From assembly GCF_030718935.1 (NCBI RefSeq), contig NZ_CP132194.1, positions 434,001 to 498,000 of the forward strand: a DNA stretch of 64,000 nucleotides, written 5' to 3'. This stretch comes from Psychrobacter sp. M13. Its GTDB lineage: Bacteria > Pseudomonadota > Gammaproteobacteria > Pseudomonadales > Moraxellaceae. Under the pieces are notes generated by a model. That model saw only the letters and a list, made by a program, of their open reading frames with translations, was not told where the DNA came from and searched no databases. The position numbers and the translations under genes were made by a program. Positions 59,784 to 64,000 of the stretch are shown one piece after another. The first letter of the stretch is position 1. Every line of letters begins with the position of its first letter.

Positions 59784-60980
59784 ATGAGTAATAATACTGA
59801 TCTACCATCAACTGAGAGCGCTGTTATTACTAACGCTGTCGTTGACGACAATAGCACAAGTCGACTTAAAGAAGCTGGCTTGAAGAGCACAACGACCGAT
59901 ACTGATGTAGCGGACGTTAATGGTAGCGAAGCTGCTGCTGCCAACGTCATAGATACTAATGGCACTGATAATACCGCAAACGATAGTGCTATTGAAGAGT
60001 TTTTTGCCACAACTAATACGGCTCAAAGCGCTGATAAGCGTCAAGATAACACTATTAATAGTGATAGCTTTAAGACAGGATATGTCGCGATTGTTGGTCG
60101 CCCTAATGTGGGTAAGTCAACACTGATGAATCATATGCTAGGTCAAAAGCTCTCTATCACCTCACGCAAACCGCAAACCACCCGCCATCGTATTCATGGC
60201 ATTCTATCAAACCATGAGATGCAGGCGGTGTTTGTTGATACGCCAGGTATTCACCGTAACGAAGTACGAGCTATTAATGAGCGCATGAATAAGGCGGCAA
60301 CCTCAGCCTTAGTCGATGTTGATCTAGTGCTATTTGTGGTGGATTCAGATCAGTGGCGTGATGATGATTTATTGGTATTACAAAAGCTTGGTGACACTAA
60401 TCTTACCGTTGTATTGGTTATTAATAAAGCAGATACCTTAAAAGACAAAGGCACATTACTACCTTTGATTGAGACCTTTAGTGATAGCTTTGACTTTGCT
60501 GATATCGTCCCTGTTTCTGCTCTTAGAAATCAAAACCTTGATCGTTTGCAGGAAGTCATTGCCTCGCATTTACCTATTGCCGATCCTATCTATGACACCG
60601 AACAAATCACTGATCGCTCAGAGCGCTTCTTAGCCAGCGAGATTATTCGTGAAAAGATTATGCGTAGCGCAGGGGACGAAGTGCCTTATGATTTGACCGT
60701 ACAAATCGACGGCTTTAAAGATGAGCCTGCGCATACTGATCCAAAAACAGGGCGTCCGCGTAAAGCTTGTACCTTTATCGATGCCACTATCTATGTCGAG
60801 CGTAATGGACAAAAAGCCATTATTATTGGTGACAAAGGTCAGCGTATCAAGCAAGTAGGCATTGATGCACGCAAAGATATAGAACAGCTGCTTGATAAAA
60901 AAATTATGCTAACGCTATGGGTCAAAGTCAAACGAGGCTGGTCTGATGACGAGCGTGCGCTGACTAGCTTAGGGTATTGA
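59784..60980 (+). CDS. era: GTPase Era with long N-terminal extension
   Basis: 398 residues, against about 300 in most bacteria. The G1 motif GRPNVGKS is at 105-112, so about 96 residues of Thr/Asn/Asp/Ala-rich, acidic sequence precede the GTPase. DTPGI, NKAD and the C-terminal KH domain (RNGQKAIIIGDKGQRIKQVG) are normal. Era binds the 3' end of 16S rRNA and helps assemble the small subunit. The extension's role is unknown. Confidence 0.96.
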   Translation: MSNNTDLPSTESAVITNAVVDDNSTSRLKEAGLKSTTTDTDVADVNGSEAAAANVIDTNGTDNTANDSAIEEFFATTNTAQSADKRQDNTINSDSFKTGYVAIVGRPNVGKSTLMNHMLGQKLSITSRKPQTTRHRIHGILSNHEMQAVFVDTPGIHRNEVRAINERMNKAATSALVDVDLVLFVVDSDQWRDDDLLVLQKLGDTNLTVVLVINKADTLKDKGTLLPLIETFSDSFDFADIVPVSALRNQNLDRLQEVIASHLPIADPIYDTEQITDRSERFLASEIIREKIMRSAGDEVPYDLTVQIDGFKDEPAHTDPKTGRPRKACTFIDATIYVERNGQKAIIIGDKGQRIKQVGIDARKDIEQLLDKKIMLTLWVKVKRGWSDDERALTSLGY

Positions 60981-61085
60981 GCAGATTTTGAGAAGTTAAT
61001 ATTAAGCTGACGCACTGAGTAGTATAACTTGTTGATAGCTAAGTTTTGCTGAGATAAATAATAGAATAAATAAGGGGGTCAAGCC

Positions 61086-61934
61086 ATGCGTAATGAAGCG
61101 TTAAATGGTTACTTATTGCATCAGCGCCCTTATCAAGAAAAGCGTGCCTTATATTATTTATTTTCAGAGCACTTAGGTATTGTGCATGGCATAGGTAAAA
61201 AAGGTGCGCCGTTGTTTGAGCCGCTGCAACTATTTGCAACGGGTAAGCGCGACCTAAAAACCTTTAGCCAAATCACTATTAGCCCTATCGAGGTCAGTCA
61301 GCTAGATAAGGGTCTAAGCAGCGATATTTCAAACAACAGTGTTTCAAAAAAAACTCAAGCGGCCAGTAGCACGCCTCAAGTATTGACTCCTCAGCCGCAG
61401 CGCTATCAGCAGATTACGGGTCAACAGCAATATGCGGCTCTCTACTTGAATGAGATATTATTAAAACTCCTGCCCGTAGAAGACCCAGCCCCTGCGTTGT
61501 GGCATCACTATCAGCATAGTCTGTTAACCCTTAAACAGTCGCTAAGTGCTGATGAACTACGTCTATGCTTACGTCAATTTGAACAGAATTTGTTTCAAGA
61601 GCTGGGTTTTGCTTTGAATTTAACTCAAGATAGTATGCTAGATAATATCGAGGCTGATAACGATTATAGGTTTTTACCAGACATCGGCTTAATGCCTATT
61701 ATTCAGTACCCTAATATCCAACATAATGATATCCAAAATACGGATCAAGTAGAAAACACTAATTTGCAAGCCATATTTAAAGGTAGTGAAATCCTTGCGA
61801 TGGAGCATTCTGGTATTACTATAGAGACGCTTAATTCTTGGTCAAGACTATATAAACACCTTATCGATCATCTTGTAGACTATCAACCTCTGCAAAGTCG
61901 ATTATTGTGGCAGCAGCAACAGCGTTATCAATAA
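61086..61934 (+). CDS. recO: DNA repair protein RecO
   Basis: 282 residues. The N-terminal OB fold starts NGYLLHQRPYQEKRALYYLFSEHLGIVHGIGKKGAP; RecO loads RecA with RecR on gapped DNA. A polar insert of about 30 residues (about 78-108) is present. No zinc-binding cysteines are seen, as in gammaproteobacterial RecO. AGGGGG lies 7 nt before the ATG. It is last in the operon and convergent with the pseudopilin gene. Confidence 0.92.
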   Translation: MRNEALNGYLLHQRPYQEKRALYYLFSEHLGIVHGIGKKGAPLFEPLQLFATGKRDLKTFSQITISPIEVSQLDKGLSSDISNNSVSKKTQAASSTPQVLTPQPQRYQQITGQQQYAALYLNEILLKLLPVEDPAPALWHHYQHSLLTLKQSLSADELRLCLRQFEQNLFQELGFALNLTQDSMLDNIEADNDYRFLPDIGLMPIIQYPNIQHNDIQNTDQVENTNLQAIFKGSEILAMEHSGITIETLNSWSRLYKHLIDHLVDYQPLQSRLLWQQQQRYQ

Positions 61935-62009
61935 GTTTTTTTAAGCTTAGAACAAGTGCATTGCTTTAATTATACTAACGTTAGTAGATATCTGTATTTT
62001 AATCATGCT

Positions 62010-62669
62010 TTAATCGCAGTCAGTAGGGTGGCTGCTATTTGGTTTGTACCTAATAATACCAATATTATTAAAAGAGACTTGATATTTATTAGTGTTATAG
62101 CTTGTGTTTGGGCAGTACTTAATATGACCAAAGTGCCCACGAGGCGTACCTGTATCGCCAAAAAACTTAATGTGATGACGTCCAGCAGAAGCACGTAAAT
62201 GCAGTGTGGCATACTTAGGATCTAGTCGTTGCACAGTCAGCAATAAATCAACCCCTGCATCGAAACTTTTATTATCGTTGTTGTCTGCAAACAACAACAA
62301 GGCTGAGTTGCTATTCTTATTGCAGGTACTATTATCATCAGAGAGGCAGACTATCAAATTTTGACGATGAATCAAGCTCTCGGCTTTAGCGATAGATAAG
62401 GTGTTTGAAATATCATAGCGAATGCGTTTGGCTTCTGTGGCTGCCAGCTGAGTCAGCACATAGGGTGTAGCGACAGTAATAATAATAGCTATGATAGCTA
62501 TCGTTATAATCAACTCTATTAAAGTAAAAGCTTTTTGTTGTTTTAACTTAAGCGAACAGCTAACGCCAGGATGATTTGTAATCAAGATATCGATACCAAC
62601 GCCAGTATTAGTAAATTTATGATAGCGATATGCCGAAGTAGCAGCAGGGGGTTGAGTTAACTGATTCAT
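62010..62669 (-). CDS. FimT/GspH-like pseudopilin with long leader
   Basis: 219 residues. The type IV prepilin motif KA|FTLIELIITIAIIAIIITVATPY gives cleavage after A47, Phe at +1 and Glu at +5. The mature part has CLSDDNSTC and a late pair of cysteines (YCPN, TDCD), and the GTPRGHF...NIGIIRY pattern is like FimT/FimU/GspH minor pilins. A good SD (GGGAG about 8 nt upstream) supports the ATG, so the leader is 47 residues, far more than the usual 6-30. It stands alone, away from other pilus genes. Confidence 0.85.
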   Translation of the reverse strand: MNQLTQPPAATSAYRYHKFTNTGVGIDILITNHPGVSCSLKLKQQKAFTLIELIITIAIIAIIITVATPYVLTQLAATEAKRIRYDISNTLSIAKAESLIHRQNLIVCLSDDNSTCNKNSNSALLLFADNNDNKSFDAGVDLLLTVQRLDPKYATLHLRASAGRHHIKFFGDTGTPRGHFGHIKYCPNTSYNTNKYQVSFNNIGIIRYKPNSSHPTDCD

Positions 62670-63035
62670 CGTTGTCTCCCACTTGTAAGCCTATCTGATA
62701 TATCATTTACTATTGATCGATCCCTAAAACTGTAATTATCAATACTTGTAACTATCAATACATACTCTAAATAAAAATATATTTGATAATATGAATATAT
62801 ACCTAATATAGTTCAAATGTCAAAAAATGTTTCATTTAGTGAGTAAAAGTTTTTATAATAGAGAAAAAAAACTACATGTATTAAAATGCAGTAAGTAATC
62901 AAAAACATAGTAAAATTTTTGTTACGAATGAGATGGTACATATTCGGAAAAATCTTTATTTGTGTTTGTTATCAGTAATATACAGCTGCTATTGTGTTTT
63001 TCTTACAACACAATAGTGTAATAATGTGTAGCTCC

Positions 63036-63064
63036 TTGACGAAAAAAGTTGTAAAGTGTATTGA
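63036..63064 (+). promoter_or_regulatory. Candidate promoter of the ompA-like gene
   Basis: TTGACG (63036-63041), 17 bp, TATTGA (63059-63064). It would give a leader of about 105 nt. The -10 match is weak. The rest of the 508-bp spacer is A+T-rich with no gene seen. Confidence 0.35.
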
Positions 63065-63177
63065 TTGTCGCTAAGCTACTCCGTAATTAGTTTTGTTATG
63101 TAGTAATGTGCTTAAAAAGCCTTTTTAAAGATTGGCTTAGCTTGCATATTAATTAAATTATCCTTTGGGGGAAGTCC

Positions 63178-64000
63178 ATGAAATTGAATAAAATTGCTTT
63201 AGCACTGTTCGCTGTAACAGCTGCTCCACTAGCGGCTAACGCTGGTGTTACTATCAGTCCAGTATTGTTAGGCTATCATTACAGCGAAGGCGCTGAAGAT
63301 GAGCAAAGTGATCAACTCGGTTATTACAAAGAAGATGGTTTGTATACTGGTGCGGCACTAGGTATCGAGCTTACTCCTTCTACTCAGTTTCAAGTAGAGT
63401 ACGGTGTAGCAAACAATGATGCTACTCGTAGAGACGGTGTAGAGGGTTTTGATGGTGAACAAGAAATGATCTCTGGTAACTTCTTGATCGGTACTGAGCA
63501 GTTCACTGGTTATACAGATAGCTCATTCAAGCCATACGTATTAGTTGGTGCTGGTCGCTCAAAACTTGAGTTTGAAGACAATTCTGGTAATCAAGTATCA
63601 GAAAGTACTGATACTATTGGTAACCTAGGTCTAGGTGCTATGTATCGTATCAATGACGCTTTAAGCCTACGTGGTGAAGCTCGTGCGATTCATAACTTTG
63701 ATGAAAACTGGTGGGAAGGCATGGCTCTAGCTGGTCTAGAAGTCGTACTTGGCGGTCATTTAGCACCTACAGTAGCAGTTCCACCACAATTAGAACCTAC
63801 TTTAGTACCAGTAGTACCAGTAGTAGAGACTCCAGTAGTCGTTGTTACTCCTGATGTTGATTCTGATGGTGATGGCGTATTTGATAGCGTTGATCAGTGC
63901 CCAGGCACACCAATGAACTTGGTAGTTGATGCTCGTGGTTGCCCAGTAGACGTAGTCGTTAGCGATGAGCTAAAAATGGAATTACGTGTATTCTTTGATA
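63178..64000 (+). CDS. ompA: OmpA family outer-membrane protein (3' end outside window)
   Basis: The first 274 codons are present and the frame is open to the window edge. A 22-residue signal peptide ends ANA. Residues 23 to about 200 alternate as in an eight-strand barrel. A Pro/Val-rich hinge leads to the calcium-binding thrombospondin-3-like stretch DSDGDGVFDSVDQCPGTP (about 228-245), and the sequence breaks just as the OmpA C-terminal peptidoglycan-binding domain starts. The layout matches Omp38/OmpA of Acinetobacter. GGGGGAAG precedes the ATG; a strongly expressed porin is likely. Confidence 0.92.
   Translation, partial: MKLNKIALALFAVTAAPLAANAGVTISPVLLGYHYSEGAEDEQSDQLGYYKEDGLYTGAALGIELTPSTQFQVEYGVANNDATRRDGVEGFDGEQEMISGNFLIGTEQFTGYTDSSFKPYVLVGAGRSKLEFEDNSGNQVSESTDTIGNLGLGAMYRINDALSLRGEARAIHNFDENWWEGMALAGLEVVLGGHLAPTVAVPPQLEPTLVPVVPVVETPVVVVTPDVDSDGDGVFDSVDQCPGTPMNLVVDARGCPVDVVVSDELKMELRVFFD

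Overview
The window is typical of a Moraxellaceae chromosome, most probably Psychrobacter. The evidence is the smc-zipA-ligA and lepA-lepB-DUF4845-rnc-era-recO gene orders, a monofunctional BirA next to type III pantothenate kinase, an OmpA/Omp38-like porin with a calcium-binding linker, moderate G+C coding regions and very A+T-rich spacers. No database search was possible, so the genus is an inference. No prophage, integron, CRISPR array or rRNA operon was seen.

Layout. 1-7.1 kb: glyA, a LysE/LeuE-type exporter, a sodium:alanine/glycine symporter, a two-gene barstar/ribonuclease module, and proA. 7.4-8.1 kb: a small membrane-protein ORF broken at a run of eight T, then a small acidic lipoprotein. 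8.3-14.0 kb: a polar amino-acid ABC importer with one ATPase, three tandem paralogous lipoprotein binding proteins and two permeases. 14.2-18.4 kb: an FAH-family hydrolase, an alpha/beta hydrolase, an orphan SMI1/KNR4 (SUKH) gene and hslO. 18.7-22.2 kb: a complete glutamate/aspartate-type importer (gltIJKL order). 22.4-32.8 kb: a rubredoxin-reductase-like flavoprotein, then a leucine/isovalerate catabolic cluster (acyl-CoA synthetase, mccB, liuC, mccA, HMG-CoA lyase, isovaleryl-CoA dehydrogenase). 32.9-38.2 kb: coaX and birA on the minus strand, a TauE/SafE permease, a Tat-exported PhoD-like phosphatase with a lipobox, and a remnant resembling an abortive-infection C-terminal domain. 38.2-45.7 kb: smc, zipA, ligA. 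45.7-48.1 kb: a REP/RAYT island and two lipoproteins. 48.3-55.3 kb: a YgiQ-type radical SAM protein, an Lrp regulator divergent from a RarD-type permease, smpB, coaD, a ferredoxin, RNase P RNA and tRNA-Met. 55.5-62 kb: the lepA to recO operon. 62-64 kb: a FimT/GspH-like pseudopilin and the 5' part of an ompA-like gene cut by the window edge.

How the genes work together. Two ABC importers, an Na+ symporter and two drug/metabolite- or LysE-type exporters suggest a life built on amino acids. The leucine cluster turns imported leucine-derived isovaleryl-CoA into acetyl-CoA and acetoacetate. Its biotin-dependent carboxylase needs BirA, which lies just beyond it.

The most unusual element is at 4.5-5.6 kb. 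A single protein joins an N-terminal cold-shock RNA-binding domain, one membrane segment and a C-terminal RNase Sa/barnase-type guanyl-specific ribonuclease with all the family's catalytic residues. One nucleotide downstream is a barstar-family inhibitor gene. This looks like a membrane-anchored toxin/immunity or RNA-processing module whose domain fusion I do not recognise as described.
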